Positions 50,113 through 59,576 of a stretch of DNA of 64,000 nucleotides are shown here, in pieces. Position numbers and translations under genes: made by a program. Position 1 is the stretch's first letter, and every line of letters begins with the position of its first letter. Origin of the DNA: an uncultured Pseudomonadota bacterium (GTDB lineage Bacteria > Pseudomonadota > Gammaproteobacteria > Methylococcales > Methylomonadaceae); contig CAIXED010000008.1 of NCBI GenBank assembly GCA_903918375.1, forward strand, positions 186,001 to 250,000, written 5' to 3'. Below the pieces are notes generated by a model. It saw nothing but the letters and a program-made list of their open reading frames with translations, was not told the DNA's origin and ran no database searches.

Positions 50113-51411
50113 TTGAATTTTAGTGTTGTCCCTGTGCTGACAGTCGGATTTGATGGGGCTGTCTTGAGTGAATTACGTAACGTTTTTCATGTGGTTTGTG
50201 CCATTTCTGAGGATCCGACTGCAGATGTAAATTGGAGAGATCTGCATGAGCTTAGTTTATCGGTAGATGCTCCTTTGATGACAGCTGAAATGAGGGCTTG
50301 TCTTGCTGTAGTAAGGGGGTGTTATCTTCAGTTCAACGATATTAATTCTCGTCGTTACTATTATGTACCTGGGCGTGAGTCAGAGACCTACAATGGGTTT
50401 ATGCTGACTTTTTACAAGGTATTTCATTTGCTTAAGTCGCATCAAATTGGTTTGATCCTCCATTCAAATATTCCGCATGAAGGCTTTGATTTCATTTTGC
50501 ATCAAGTGGCGTGTTTTCTCGGAATTCGAAGTGTGATGTGTTATCAGGCATTGATCCCAAATCGTTTTTGGTTAACTGACTCAATGAGTGAGTTCGGATA
50601 TTTCAAACGTAATCCTGTGTTATTCGATAGAGAGCCTTCTGGTTACTCTTTGCCATCGAATTGGTTTTACATGAAAGGGAGTGATAAAGATGCCGCTTAT
50701 GGATTGAGTGTTTTGTTATGTGAATTGGCGCGTCGGCCTTATCGCTTACCACTTGCGATGGTGCGTTATATATATGCTCGCCAGTATCGAGCTCAAGTCG
50801 CTGATTTAACGCAGGAGCGGGTTATCGGGGAATCGTATTTGTATTTCCCGCTACACTTACAGCCGGAATTGACTACTTCGGCATTAGGGGGGGATTTTGC
50901 TGATCAGTTGCTTGCCTTAGAAACTTTGAGTGGTTGGCTGCCTGAGGGTTACAAGATTTATCTAAAGGAAAATCCCAAGCAAACCGAAAAACAGCGAGAT
51001 CCCCATTTTTACAAGAGACTTGCAGGGCTTCAAAATGTTCGTTTGCTAGGTCGACATGAAAACTCGGTCGAACTTATCCGTCATAGCTTAGGTGTTGTTA
51101 CTATTACTGGAACAGCTGGCTGGGAGGCCTTGTTTTATGGGAAGCCAGTTATTACTTTCGGGGCTGCATGGTATCGGAGTTTTCCAGGAGTGTTTGAGTT
51201 TTCCTTGTCTCTAAAATTTGATGATTTTGTACAAAGTCCTGCTTTGGTAAGCGAGCTTTTGGTTGATGCACTAGATGAAGCTCTCCAGACTGCTGGTAAG
51301 GGGGTTATTGATTCTGCTTATGCTGAGTTGGTTGATGGCTTTGATCAAGAATCCAATGCGACGCAGGTTGTGGATAGTCTTATGCGCTATGTTTCAAGAT
51401 CAATGGCTTAA
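50113..51411 (+). CDS. Capsule-biosynthesis (KpsC/KpsS-like) glycosyltransferase-type protein
   Basis: A 432-residue protein starting at TTG 50113 behind AGGA (50101-50104). The C-terminal half resembles GT-B enzymes of capsule loci: 'YLYFPLHLQPELTTSALGG', 'GYKIYLKENPKQTEKQRD' and 'GTAGWEALFYGKPVITFGAA'. These belong to the KpsC/KpsS-type 'capsule polysaccharide biosynthesis' group that in classical systems adds Kdo linkers. The linker chemistry here is unknown. It is followed by a second protein of similar design, suggesting two successive transfers. Confidence 0.74.
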   Translation: MNFSVVPVLTVGFDGAVLSELRNVFHVVCAISEDPTADVNWRDLHELSLSVDAPLMTAEMRACLAVVRGCYLQFNDINSRRYYYVPGRESETYNGFMLTFYKVFHLLKSHQIGLILHSNIPHEGFDFILHQVACFLGIRSVMCYQALIPNRFWLTDSMSEFGYFKRNPVLFDREPSGYSLPSNWFYMKGSDKDAAYGLSVLLCELARRPYRLPLAMVRYIYARQYRAQVADLTQERVIGESYLYFPLHLQPELTTSALGGDFADQLLALETLSGWLPEGYKIYLKENPKQTEKQRDPHFYKRLAGLQNVRLLGRHENSVELIRHSLGVVTITGTAGWEALFYGKPVITFGAAWYRSFPGVFEFSLSLKFDDFVQSPALVSELLVDALDEALQTAGKGVIDSAYAELVDGFDQESNATQVVDSLMRYVSRSMA

Positions 51412-51428
51412 CTATCGGTATTGATATT

Positions 51429-52988
51429 ATGAATTTAGATTTTTTGATCCGCTGTTTGCCGACAAGGTTGCGAAGTCGCTGGGGATTTGATGCTAATGAG
51501 CAAGAGTTTTTTAGTACGATTAGCCAGTCAGTAGGCCTCATGCAAAGTTCAGATGGTCCTCGAATGCTGTTGCAAATGCCCACAGATTATTTTTGTTTGT
51601 CGCTTTTTACTGTAGCAGTTATGCAATTGCGACCATCTCTTCTGGTTGGTCTATGGCATCAGAATATCATGTCGGCACCTCGGGCCGAACGGTTCCAAGA
51701 GGGGCGTCGGTTACTACGACGAATCTTTAATCTTCTTGATAGATTGAAGTGGCAGCGTCTTTATGCAGTTATTGGTGTGGAGCGATATTGTTCTTTAGAG
51801 GTAGGTGTTCTGACTGCTCTAAGACATGCTTGGTTGGCTAGAAGTATCTGGCGAGGTCTTAGCAGTAAAGAGGAGCTGCTGGGTTTAGTATTGCGTGGTA
51901 CTCATTGCGGTGATCTTATATATGACACTTATCTTCGTTACCGTGTACAGCCAACGTTAGACTTAGATGATCCCTATTTGTGCACTATTATTACTCAGGC
52001 ACTTAATGCCCAGACAGCGATGCGTCGTTTGCTAGCTGTTGGGGAATTTGAAATTTTCCTTACTAGTTACACTAGTTATGTCCAGCATGGCATTCCTGTT
52101 AGGGAAGCTCTGCGTGTTGGTGTAAATGTGTATTCGTCAGGGAATTTGTCACAATATTTCAAGAGACTCGATTTGGATGATGTGTTGCATACTGCAGCCC
52201 ATTGGCGTTATCTGGAACAGTTTGAATCACTACCTAAGCCATCGACTGCCTTGGAGCAGGCACGCCAGCAACTTGAAAGTCGCTTTAAGGGCGGTGTTGA
52301 TCAAGCAACTCTGTATATGAAAACGAGCGCCTTTTTAAGCAGTGATGCTTTGATGCCTGAGGGTGTTGAGGCAGTGGTTTTTCTGCATGATTTTTTTGAC
52401 AGTCCTCATTGTCATCGTAATATGTTGTTCGTTGACTTCCTTGAGTGGGCAAACTTTACGCTAGGAGTGATTCAGAAATACGATTTACCAATAGCGGTAA
52501 AACCTCACCCTAATCAGCTTGAGGAGAGTCGTGAGGTTGTACTTGAGTTACAAAGGATGTATCCAGAAGTGAAGTGGTTACCAGTGACTTTATCTAATCG
52601 AACTATCTTTAATTCCGGAATTAAGTGCGGTATCTCTGTGTACGGTACTATTCTGCATGAGTTAGCTTATCATGGTATTCCAGCATTGGCCGCTGGAGAT
52701 CATCCTCATACAGCATTCGGAATAGCTATTACGCCAGATAGTATTGAATCATATGAGCGGTCATTACGCGATTTTCGGACGTTACCTTTGACAACTGATG
52801 TGCAGAAGCAAGTTCTATCTTTTTATTACATGCACAATTTATATAACAGCGAAGGGTTAGCTCTTGATTTCTGTGGTCAGAATTTGCGGGATATTGATGT
52901 TGTTAATAGCAGTGGGCTACAGAGATTTATGACTATGTATCCTCGATTTTTGTCGCTTTTGCGCAAAAAACACTCGGAAAGTAAATGA
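51429..52988 (+). CDS. Second capsule-biosynthesis-like GT-B protein, 519 aa
   Basis: A 519-residue protein whose C-terminal part repeats the capsule-type signature: 'DLPIAVKPHPNQLEESREVV' and 'GISVYGTILHELAYHGIPAL'. A 'KPHP' and a 'G(T/S)...E.A..GIP.L' block are shared with KpsC/KpsS relatives and with the preceding gene (there 'KENP' and 'GTAGWEALFYGKP'). The N-terminal about 250 residues are not recognised. It begins 18 bp after the preceding gene and ends just before a frameshifted methyltransferase. Confidence 0.7.
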   Translation: MNLDFLIRCLPTRLRSRWGFDANEQEFFSTISQSVGLMQSSDGPRMLLQMPTDYFCLSLFTVAVMQLRPSLLVGLWHQNIMSAPRAERFQEGRRLLRRIFNLLDRLKWQRLYAVIGVERYCSLEVGVLTALRHAWLARSIWRGLSSKEELLGLVLRGTHCGDLIYDTYLRYRVQPTLDLDDPYLCTIITQALNAQTAMRRLLAVGEFEIFLTSYTSYVQHGIPVREALRVGVNVYSSGNLSQYFKRLDLDDVLHTAAHWRYLEQFESLPKPSTALEQARQQLESRFKGGVDQATLYMKTSAFLSSDALMPEGVEAVVFLHDFFDSPHCHRNMLFVDFLEWANFTLGVIQKYDLPIAVKPHPNQLEESREVVLELQRMYPEVKWLPVTLSNRTIFNSGIKCGISVYGTILHELAYHGIPALAAGDHPHTAFGIAITPDSIESYERSLRDFRTLPLTTDVQKQVLSFYYMHNLYNSEGLALDFCGQNLRDIDVVNSSGLQRFMTMYPRFLSLLRKKHSESK

Positions 52989-53008
52989 TTTGATGCTTCG
53001 GAGGTGTT

Positions 53009-53835
53009 ATGGATGAATATTTGAGTGGTCGGCGTTTGTATGGTGATGATTTTTCTGCCGATCAAATCTCTGCGTGGTATGTGGACGAAGTAGAAGGCTA
53101 TGCCAGCTTGGGCTCAGCCGATAGTAGCCAGTATCGGTATGTTTATCATGCATTGAATTGGTATCATGCTTTTCGTTTTAAGGGGCTTCCTGAATGCACG
53201 AAAGTACTGGGGTTTGGTAGTGCTTATGGTGACGAGTTGCTTCCGATTCTAGGGAGTACAAATGAACTGACTATTATTGATCCATCCGATGCATTTTACA
53301 GCGAAAAGGTACACGGTGTTTCCTGTCGTTATATAAAGCCTGTACCTAGTGGGTTATTGCCCTTGAGAATAGCGAGTTTGATGTGTTGACTGCATTTGGC
53401 GTACTTCATCATGTACCTAACGTGACGGTTGTAATTCATGAATTTTCGCGAGTGTTGAAACCCGGTGGATATTTTTTGTTTCGTGAGCCAATTGTATCGA
53501 TGGGTGACTGGCGTAGGTCTAGATTTGGTTTAACTAAGAACGAACGGGGTATTCCGTTGCCAATTTTGCGCAATTTGCTTAAAGATGCTGGTTTTGAAGT
53601 TGTCCGTGAGGGGGTGTGTGTGTTTCCTCCGTTAACACGGTTATGTAAGTTTATTTGTCCGGATGTATATAACAGCCGTCTGATTACGTTGATTGATGCT
53701 GTGTTGTGTCGATTGTTCGCCTGCAACGTAAATTATCATCCCCGAGTATGGTGGCAAAAAATCCGCCCAACTTCTGTATTTTATGTTTTGCGTAAGCTTC
53801 CTGTCAAAACTGTCATTGGTAACTGTGCAAAATGA
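53009..53835 (+). pseudogene. SAM-dependent methyltransferase broken by a frameshift
   Basis: Two overlapping frames form one methyltransferase. The upstream piece (53009-53389, 126 aa) carries 'VLGFGSAYGDELLPIL' (motif I) and ends abnormally; the downstream piece (53383-53835) carries 'DVLTAFGVLHHVPNVTVVIH' and 'FSRVLKPGGYFLFREP'. Around 53358-53368 the reading shifts by one base, restoring '...LPL-ENSEFDVLTAFGVL' if one base is inserted. The RBS GGAGGTG (52999-53005) is good. A sequencing/assembly error, a recent mutation or programmed shifting are possible; the slippery site is not canonical. Confidence 0.8.
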
Positions 53836-54965
53836 AACTTTGTATTATTCAGGCTGTTTTGCCTCTTTACGCTATAGCTTTTTTTAACCGTATTGTTGAG
53901 CTATATCCGGACATTGATTTGGTGGTACTGGCTGATCTTAAGACATCTCAGCCACTTAATCAGTATCGCCAGGAAATTTGTGTTTTTAGAGCACTTCACC
54001 TCGATAACATTGAGCATTTTGGTGTTGTATTTCGACCAGGGATATTGGGTGTTCTGCGATCCTTACAGCCTGATATTGTCATTTTTAGTGGTTCTACTAG
54101 GGATTTAAGTCAGCTGTGGGTTATGTTTTTATTTCGCTTGTCAGGCATTGCTTTTGGTGCTTGGGGCATGTTTCACAGGGTAGGCGGACCTAGGTTCGTG
54201 TCGAAATTGTATTACCGTTTTGTGGGAATGTTAGCGACTTGTTGTTTAACTTATACGAGAACGGGAGCCACTAATCTCGTGAATATTGGAGTCTCGAAAC
54301 ATAAGATAGTAGTAGTCGGAACGGCTATTGACGAACGTATTCCATTTGCTGAGGCTAGAGCACTAACGCCAGAAGCGTTGGCTACTTTTAAGCTAGATAA
54401 GGGGGTCAATGGTAAGCATATTATCTTGCAAGTGGTCCGCCTTTCAAGAATCAAGCGTCCTGAGCTGTTGATTCTTGCAGCATCTGAATTACTGATAAAA
54501 CGCAAGGATTTTGTGTTTATTCTAGTTGGCGATGGCGAAATGAGGGAAGAATTGGAGCAGATGATTGCTGAGCGTAATTTGCAAGATAACTTTCGCCTAT
54601 TGGGAGCTATCTATGATGAATCAGTTTTATCATATTGGTATATGTGCGCAGAAGCTTTTGTTGTGCCTACTTTCATTGGATTAAGTGCTCACCATGCCAT
54701 GAGTTACGGTGTTCCTGTTGTGACTGACGACAGTCTGGATAGCCAAGGCTCTGAGTTTGATATTCTCGCGGAAGGCTTGAACTCGCTAACTTATCGCGAG
54801 GGTGATACACATGATTTAGCGTTAGTCCTCGAAAGGATCATTTCAGATAAAGCTTTGCAGGCCTCTTTGTCATCGAATGCGCGTAGAACAGTGGAATTAA
54901 TTCATAATCTGAATAATAAAACGCATCGATTTGTTAATCATGTACTAGAACTTAATCACTCATGA
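53832..54965 (+). CDS. Family 4 glycosyltransferase
   Basis: A 377-residue GT-B enzyme of the GT4 kind. The N-terminal half binds acceptor and the C-terminal half has 'ILQVVRLSRIKRPELLI', 'FILVGDGEMREELEQMI' and 'AEAFVVPTFIGLSAHHAMSYGVPVV', which fit the nucleotide-sugar donor site. It adds one sugar to the growing repeat unit; donor and linkage are unknown. It overlaps the frameshifted methyltransferase at its start (ATGA) and the next GT at its end. Confidence 0.87.
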   Translation: MKLCIIQAVLPLYAIAFFNRIVELYPDIDLVVLADLKTSQPLNQYRQEICVFRALHLDNIEHFGVVFRPGILGVLRSLQPDIVIFSGSTRDLSQLWVMFLFRLSGIAFGAWGMFHRVGGPRFVSKLYYRFVGMLATCCLTYTRTGATNLVNIGVSKHKIVVVGTAIDERIPFAEARALTPEALATFKLDKGVNGKHIILQVVRLSRIKRPELLILAASELLIKRKDFVFILVGDGEMREELEQMIAERNLQDNFRLLGAIYDESVLSYWYMCAEAFVVPTFIGLSAHHAMSYGVPVVTDDSLDSQGSEFDILAEGLNSLTYREGDTHDLALVLERIISDKALQASLSSNARRTVELIHNLNNKTHRFVNHVLELNHS

Positions 54966-56119
54966 CTAAGTCCATGAACCTGTTAATTTATGCTGCGAAT
55001 CTTCATGTCGGTGGTGGTGTGCAGGTGGCGACATCTGTGATTGATGAGTTGTCTCAAATTAGTGATGATGCAGTAGATTTCACTGTTTGGGTGTCAAGTG
55101 CAGTTGATGTGAACTTACGTCAGTTGAATGTGAACAAAGCTGTGTTTGCAAAATACGAGATAATTGACCATTTCGGTATTTCAGCGTTTTGGTCTAGAGA
55201 AATGGTTTTAGAGAAAGCTTATGATGGCGTATTAGTGATCTTTGGACCACATTATTTGGGTTGGTTGTCTGTGCCCATCGTTGTCGGCTTTGCACAGCCT
55301 TGGATTATTTATAATAATTCTGATGCCTATAAGCGAATAAAATCTCTGAAACGGATTTTTTTACGAGTTAAATACTGGCTCCAAGGAAAGCTTTTTCGTT
55401 TAGCAGATATCTTATTGGTCGAGTTAGAACATGTACGAGTTGGTTTGATTTCTTCCGGTATAGCGTCTGGTGATCATATTCGAGTTGTGCATAATTGCAT
55501 TTCATCGATTTATTTAGAGCCAGGGCAATGGATTCCCGTTGAGTTGCCGTACCCGAGAGCAGCTTATCGTTTTGGGTTTCTTGGGCGTAATTATGGACAT
55601 AAAAATACAGAAATATTTCCGGAAATTATTTCATTGTTGCGTTACAGCTATGGACTTGATGTAGAGCTGATCGTTACCTTCACAGAAAAAGAATGGAACG
55701 ATTGTAGTGACAAATTTCGTGCCAATGTGGTGAATATTGGTCCATTATCAGTTGCACAGTGCCCATCGTTTTATAAAAACTTAGATGGAATTTTGTTTCC
55801 GAGTCTTTTGGAGTGTTTCTCTGCAACGCCACTTGAGGCGATGGCCATGAGATGTATGGTATTTGCTTCAGATCGTTCGTTTGTTCATGATGTCTGTGGT
55901 GAATATGCGGATTATTTCGACCCTCTTGATCCTGCTAGTGCAGCCGCAATGATTGCCTGGCGATTAGGACTGCCTAAAGATGAAAGTAGATTGGATAATG
56001 CACAGATATATGCCAGAAATTTTTCAAATGCAAAGCGGAGAGCCCGCGAATACATACAATGTTTGAAAGAACTAGTTCTGGAACGAGATATGAAGCCTAG
56101 GAGATCCGAGGATGTTTGA
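54962..56119 (+). CDS. Family 4-like glycosyltransferase
   Basis: A 385-residue GT-B protein starting 'MTKSMNLLIYAANLHVGGGV', with GGG at the acceptor-side loop. The donor-side C-terminal domain has 'FGFLGRNYGHKNTEIFPEII' and 'GILFPSLLECFSATPLEAMA', in which the E-x7-E motif of GT4 retaining transferases is visible. It probably adds the next sugar of the repeat unit. Its stop is 8 bp beyond the fnlA start region, showing tight coupling to the fnlABC cassette. Confidence 0.84.
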   Translation: MTKSMNLLIYAANLHVGGGVQVATSVIDELSQISDDAVDFTVWVSSAVDVNLRQLNVNKAVFAKYEIIDHFGISAFWSREMVLEKAYDGVLVIFGPHYLGWLSVPIVVGFAQPWIIYNNSDAYKRIKSLKRIFLRVKYWLQGKLFRLADILLVELEHVRVGLISSGIASGDHIRVVHNCISSIYLEPGQWIPVELPYPRAAYRFGFLGRNYGHKNTEIFPEIISLLRYSYGLDVELIVTFTEKEWNDCSDKFRANVVNIGPLSVAQCPSFYKNLDGILFPSLLECFSATPLEAMAMRCMVFASDRSFVHDVCGEYADYFDPLDPASAAAMIAWRLGLPKDESRLDNAQIYARNFSNAKRRAREYIQCLKELVLERDMKPRRSEDV

Positions 56120-57155
56120 TGGAAAAAAATTGATGATTACAGGTGGGACAGGATCATTTGGTACTGCTGTACTTAAAAGGTTCTTGAATAGCAATATTGC
56201 TGAGATTCGAGTTTTTAGCAGGGATGAAAAAAAGCAGGATGATATGCGTAAGCGATTTGCTCATCCTAAATTGAAGTTTTATTTGGGTGATGTTCGTGAC
56301 CAAACAAGTGTTGCATCAGCCATGCGTGGTGTAGATTACGTATTTCATGCTGCCGCTTTGAAACAGGTCCCGTCTTGCGAATTTCATCCTATGGAGGCTA
56401 TTAGGACAAATGTGTTAGGAACGGAAAATGTCCTACAAGCGGCTATAGCTGCTGGAGTTACTAGAGTTGTGTGTCTAAGTACTGATAAAGCTGTCTATCC
56501 GATCAATGCTATGGGGATTAGCAAGGCCATGATGGAAAAAGTTATGGTTGCCACCAGTCGAAATCTTGAGGGTACGAATACCATTATATGTGGTACGCGG
56601 TATGGCAATGTTATGGCTTCTCGTGGCTCGGTGATTCCGTTATTTGTGAATCAAGTACGTGCAGGTGAACCTATTACCATTACGGATCCAAGTATGACCC
56701 GTTTCATGATGACGCTGGACAATGCTGTTGATTTGGTACTTTATGCATTTGAGAATGGTAATAATGGGGATATTTTTGTGCAGAAAGCTCCTGCTGCAAC
56801 AGTACGAGTGTTGGCGGAGTCTGTCTTGGAGTTGATGAATAAAAAGGACCATCCTATAAGTGAGATTGGGACTCGTCATGGTGAAAAACTTTACGAAGCA
56901 TTATTGGCTCGTGAAGAGATGGCTTGTGCCGAAGACTTGGGGGACTACTATAGGGTGCCGCCGGATGGACGAGACCTTAACTATGCTAAGTTTGTAGAGC
57001 ACGGTGAACGGCGTCTTACCCAGAGTACACATGGAGAAGATTACAATTCACATAACACAACAAGACTTGATGTTATTGGAATGAAAGAGTTGCTCTTAAA
57101 ATTAGAGTTTATGCGACGAATTGCCCGCGGTGAGTACGCAGAAGCTGAGGATTAA
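56112..57155 (+). CDS. fnlA: FnlA/CapE/WbjB: UDP-GlcNAc 4,6-dehydratase/5-epimerase
   Basis: A 347-residue extended SDR of the CapE/WbjB/FnlA type. The nucleotide loop is 'KLMITGGTGSFGTAVLKRFL', then 'IRVFSRDEKKQDDMRKRF', a sequence characteristic of this branch rather than PseB, and the active site has 'CLSTDKAVYPINAMGISKAM', with Met in the position usually Tyr (M-x3-K). It converts UDP-GlcNAc to the 4-keto-6-deoxy-L-arabino sugar, the first step to UDP-N-acetyl-L-fucosamine. The same kind of intermediate is PseC's substrate. It is followed directly by fnlB. Confidence 0.92.
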   Translation: MFDGKKLMITGGTGSFGTAVLKRFLNSNIAEIRVFSRDEKKQDDMRKRFAHPKLKFYLGDVRDQTSVASAMRGVDYVFHAAALKQVPSCEFHPMEAIRTNVLGTENVLQAAIAAGVTRVVCLSTDKAVYPINAMGISKAMMEKVMVATSRNLEGTNTIICGTRYGNVMASRGSVIPLFVNQVRAGEPITITDPSMTRFMMTLDNAVDLVLYAFENGNNGDIFVQKAPAATVRVLAESVLELMNKKDHPISEIGTRHGEKLYEALLAREEMACAEDLGDYYRVPPDGRDLNYAKFVEHGERRLTQSTHGEDYNSHNTTRLDVIGMKELLLKLEFMRRIARGEYAEAED

Positions 57156-57156
57156 G

Positions 57157-58287
57157 TTGATACGAATTCTTATTACTGGTGCTCATGGGTTTATCGGTGA
57201 AAACTTTCAGTTATTCTTGCGTGATCGAGCAGATGTTCAGGTCAGGCTTTATTTGCGCCAAGACGGCTCAAAGAAGTTAGCTGATTTACTTAATGATACA
57301 GATATTGTCTATCATTTGGCTGGTGTTAATCGTCCTCAAGATACGCTAGAGTTTCAAGCTGATAATGTCGACCTGACATCGCTGTTAGCAGAAAATTTGG
57401 TACGGATATTTAGATCAACGGGTAAGGGCATCCCCGTGGTATTTACTTCTTCTATTCAAGCTACTCTGGATACGCCTTATGGATTGAGCAAACGACAGGC
57501 TGAGGATATTCTTTGGAGGTTGGCTGAAAACTATCCAGTTCCAGTATATATATTCCGTTTGCCCAATGTGTTTGGTAAATGGTGCCGCCCAAACTATAAC
57601 TCGGTTGTTGCAACATTTTGTCACAACATTGCACGAGACCAAACAATTCAAATTAACGACCCTGAGGCTAAATTGACATTAGTCTATGTCGACGATGTTA
57701 TGAAGGAGTTCGTTGAGATATTAGAGGGAAATATGTCTGCGCCAATTGTTGGTACGTTTGTTGAGGTTGGTCAAAAATATCAAACAACCGTTGGTTTACT
57801 TGCCGAGCTTTTGAAGGGGTTTCGGAAGAGTAGAGACACATTGATGAGCGATCATGTCGGATGCGGTTTGGTACGAGCATTGTACTCCACTTATGTGAGT
57901 TATTTGCCGGTGGAAGACTTCTCTTATGCTGTTCCACAACATTCCGATTCTCGAGGAAAGTTTGTGGAAATACTAAAAACACCTGATTCAGGCCAATTTT
58001 CTTACTTTACTGCTCATGTTGGCGTTACCCGAGGAGGACATTATCACCACAGTAAGACCGAGAAATTTTTGGTTATCAGGGGGCAAGCGCTATTTAGATT
58101 CAGGCATATGCAAACAGGTGATAGTCATGAGTTAAGAACTTCTGGGGTGGTGCCGCAAATAGTTGAAACCGTTCCAGGGTGGACTCATGACATTACCAAT
58201 GTAGGCTCAGAAGAGATGATTGTGATGTTGTGGGCCAATGAAGTTTTTGATCGAGATAACCCTGATACTTTCAGATGTCCTCTGTGA
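57157..58287 (+). CDS. fnlB: FnlB/CapF/WbjC: reductase/epimerase (SDR + cupin)
   Basis: A 376-residue protein. The TTG start at 57157, 1 bp after the fnlA stop, with GAGG (57147-57150) as RBS, places the Rossmann loop at the N-terminus ('IRILITGAHGFIGENF'); an earlier in-frame TTG would add an irregular leader. The catalytic 'YGLSKRQAED' (Y-x3-K) follows at about 110-120. The last about 110 residues form a cupin ('FTAHVGVTRGGHYHHSKTEK', 'GWTHDITN') with the His ligands of CapF. It completes C3 epimerisation and C4 reduction in the UDP-FucNAc pathway. It is followed by a 146-bp gap and fnlC. Confidence 0.9.
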   Translation: MIRILITGAHGFIGENFQLFLRDRADVQVRLYLRQDGSKKLADLLNDTDIVYHLAGVNRPQDTLEFQADNVDLTSLLAENLVRIFRSTGKGIPVVFTSSIQATLDTPYGLSKRQAEDILWRLAENYPVPVYIFRLPNVFGKWCRPNYNSVVATFCHNIARDQTIQINDPEAKLTLVYVDDVMKEFVEILEGNMSAPIVGTFVEVGQKYQTTVGLLAELLKGFRKSRDTLMSDHVGCGLVRALYSTYVSYLPVEDFSYAVPQHSDSRGKFVEILKTPDSGQFSYFTAHVGVTRGGHYHHSKTEKFLVIRGQALFRFRHMQTGDSHELRTSGVVPQIVETVPGWTHDITNVGSEEMIVMLWANEVFDRDNPDTFRCPL

Positions 58288-58433
58288 ATAATAGTGAATT
58301 CAATCAAATTAAAAACTGAAGATAATTTGAAGGTTGTTGGGAATTCTAAGATTGCTAACATCGTTAGTTTGTCTGGATTGGCGTATTCCGAATACATATA
58401 CTTATCTTTGTGAATAAAAATGGATAGTCAAAC

Positions 58434-59576
58434 GTGGTGATAAAAAAACTCAAAGTAATGACGGTAGTGGGGACTAGACCAGAGATTATCCGATTATCTC
58501 GTGTCTTGGCGTTGTTGGATAAATACTGTGATCACGTGTTGGTGCATACTGGACAGAATTATGATTACGAACTTAATCAGGTTTTCTTTGATGATCTTGG
58601 TGTGCGAAAGCCTGACTACTTTCTTGATAGCGCCACTAATTCATCAGGTGCAGGGCAAACGATAGGTAACGTGATTATCAGTGTGGATCAAGTGCTTAGT
58701 AAAGAACTCCCTGAGGCAATGCTTGTTTTAGGTGATACAAATAGCTGCCTTGCAGTCATTCCAGCTAAACGTCGTAAAATTCCAATTTTCCATATGGAAG
58801 CAGGAAATCGTTGTTTTGATATGCGAGTGCCAGAAGAAACAAACCGACGTATTGTGGATCATACAGCCGATGTAAATCTTACTTATAGCACTATCGCACG
58901 TGATTATCTTTTGCGTGAAGGCTTGCCGCCAGATTTGGTCATTAAAACAGGTAGTCCAATGTATGAGGTATTGACACATTATCGACAACAAATTGATGCA
59001 TCTGATGTGTTGGTTCGTCTAGGGCTCGAGGATAATGGTTACTTCATTGTGAGCGCGCACCGTGAGGAAAATATAGAGTCATCACTGAACTTTGCAAAGT
59101 TAGTTGAAATACTCAATACAATTGCAGAGGATTATAAGTTACCCGTAGTTGTTTCAACACATCCCCGAACTCAAAAACGTATTGATGAAATGCAACCACA
59201 ATTTCATGGAAATGTGCGTTTATTGAAACCACTAGGTTTTCATGATTATGTAAAGTTGCAGTTTTCAGCGCGAGCATGTTTATCAGATAGCGGCACAATA
59301 AACGAGGAGTCGTCTATATTAAATTTTCCAGCACTTAATCTACGCGAAGCTCATGAGAGACCTGAAGGCATGGAAGAAGCTTCGGTTATGATGGTTGGTT
59401 TAGAGATTGATCGTGTTCGTCAAGGGCTTGCTATATTAGCTAATCAACCCCGTGGAGAAAATCGTAAATTTAGGCAGGTGTCCGATTATAGTATGCCAAA
59501 TGTATCAGATAAAGTGGTTCGTATACTTCATAGCTATACCGACTATGTTAATCGTGTTGTTTGGAAAAAGTATTGA
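58434..59576 (+). CDS. fnlC: FnlC/CapG/WbjD: UDP-N-acetyl-sugar 2-epimerase
   Basis: A 380-residue GT-B-fold epimerase of the WecB/CapG family. The start is GTG at 58434 or 58437; both leave the N-terminal 'VMTVVGTRPEIIRLSRVLAL'. Further motifs are 'HTGQNYDYELNQVFFDDL', 'PIFHMEAGNRCFD' and 'DSGTINEESSILNFPALNLR'. It inverts C2 to give UDP-N-acetyl-L-fucosamine, completing the FnlABC pathway. A 146-bp gap after fnlB holds no gene. Its stop overlaps the wbuB-type start (TGATG). Confidence 0.92.
   Translation: MVIKKLKVMTVVGTRPEIIRLSRVLALLDKYCDHVLVHTGQNYDYELNQVFFDDLGVRKPDYFLDSATNSSGAGQTIGNVIISVDQVLSKELPEAMLVLGDTNSCLAVIPAKRRKIPIFHMEAGNRCFDMRVPEETNRRIVDHTADVNLTYSTIARDYLLREGLPPDLVIKTGSPMYEVLTHYRQQIDASDVLVRLGLEDNGYFIVSAHREENIESSLNFAKLVEILNTIAEDYKLPVVVSTHPRTQKRIDEMQPQFHGNVRLLKPLGFHDYVKLQFSARACLSDSGTINEESSILNFPALNLREAHERPEGMEEASVMMVGLEIDRVRQGLAILANQPRGENRKFRQVSDYSMPNVSDKVVRILHSYTDYVNRVVWKKY

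Noticed and set aside
53358-53368. Programmed -1 frameshift
   Set aside because: No canonical slippery heptamer or downstream pseudoknot is visible, so a mutation or sequencing error is preferred.
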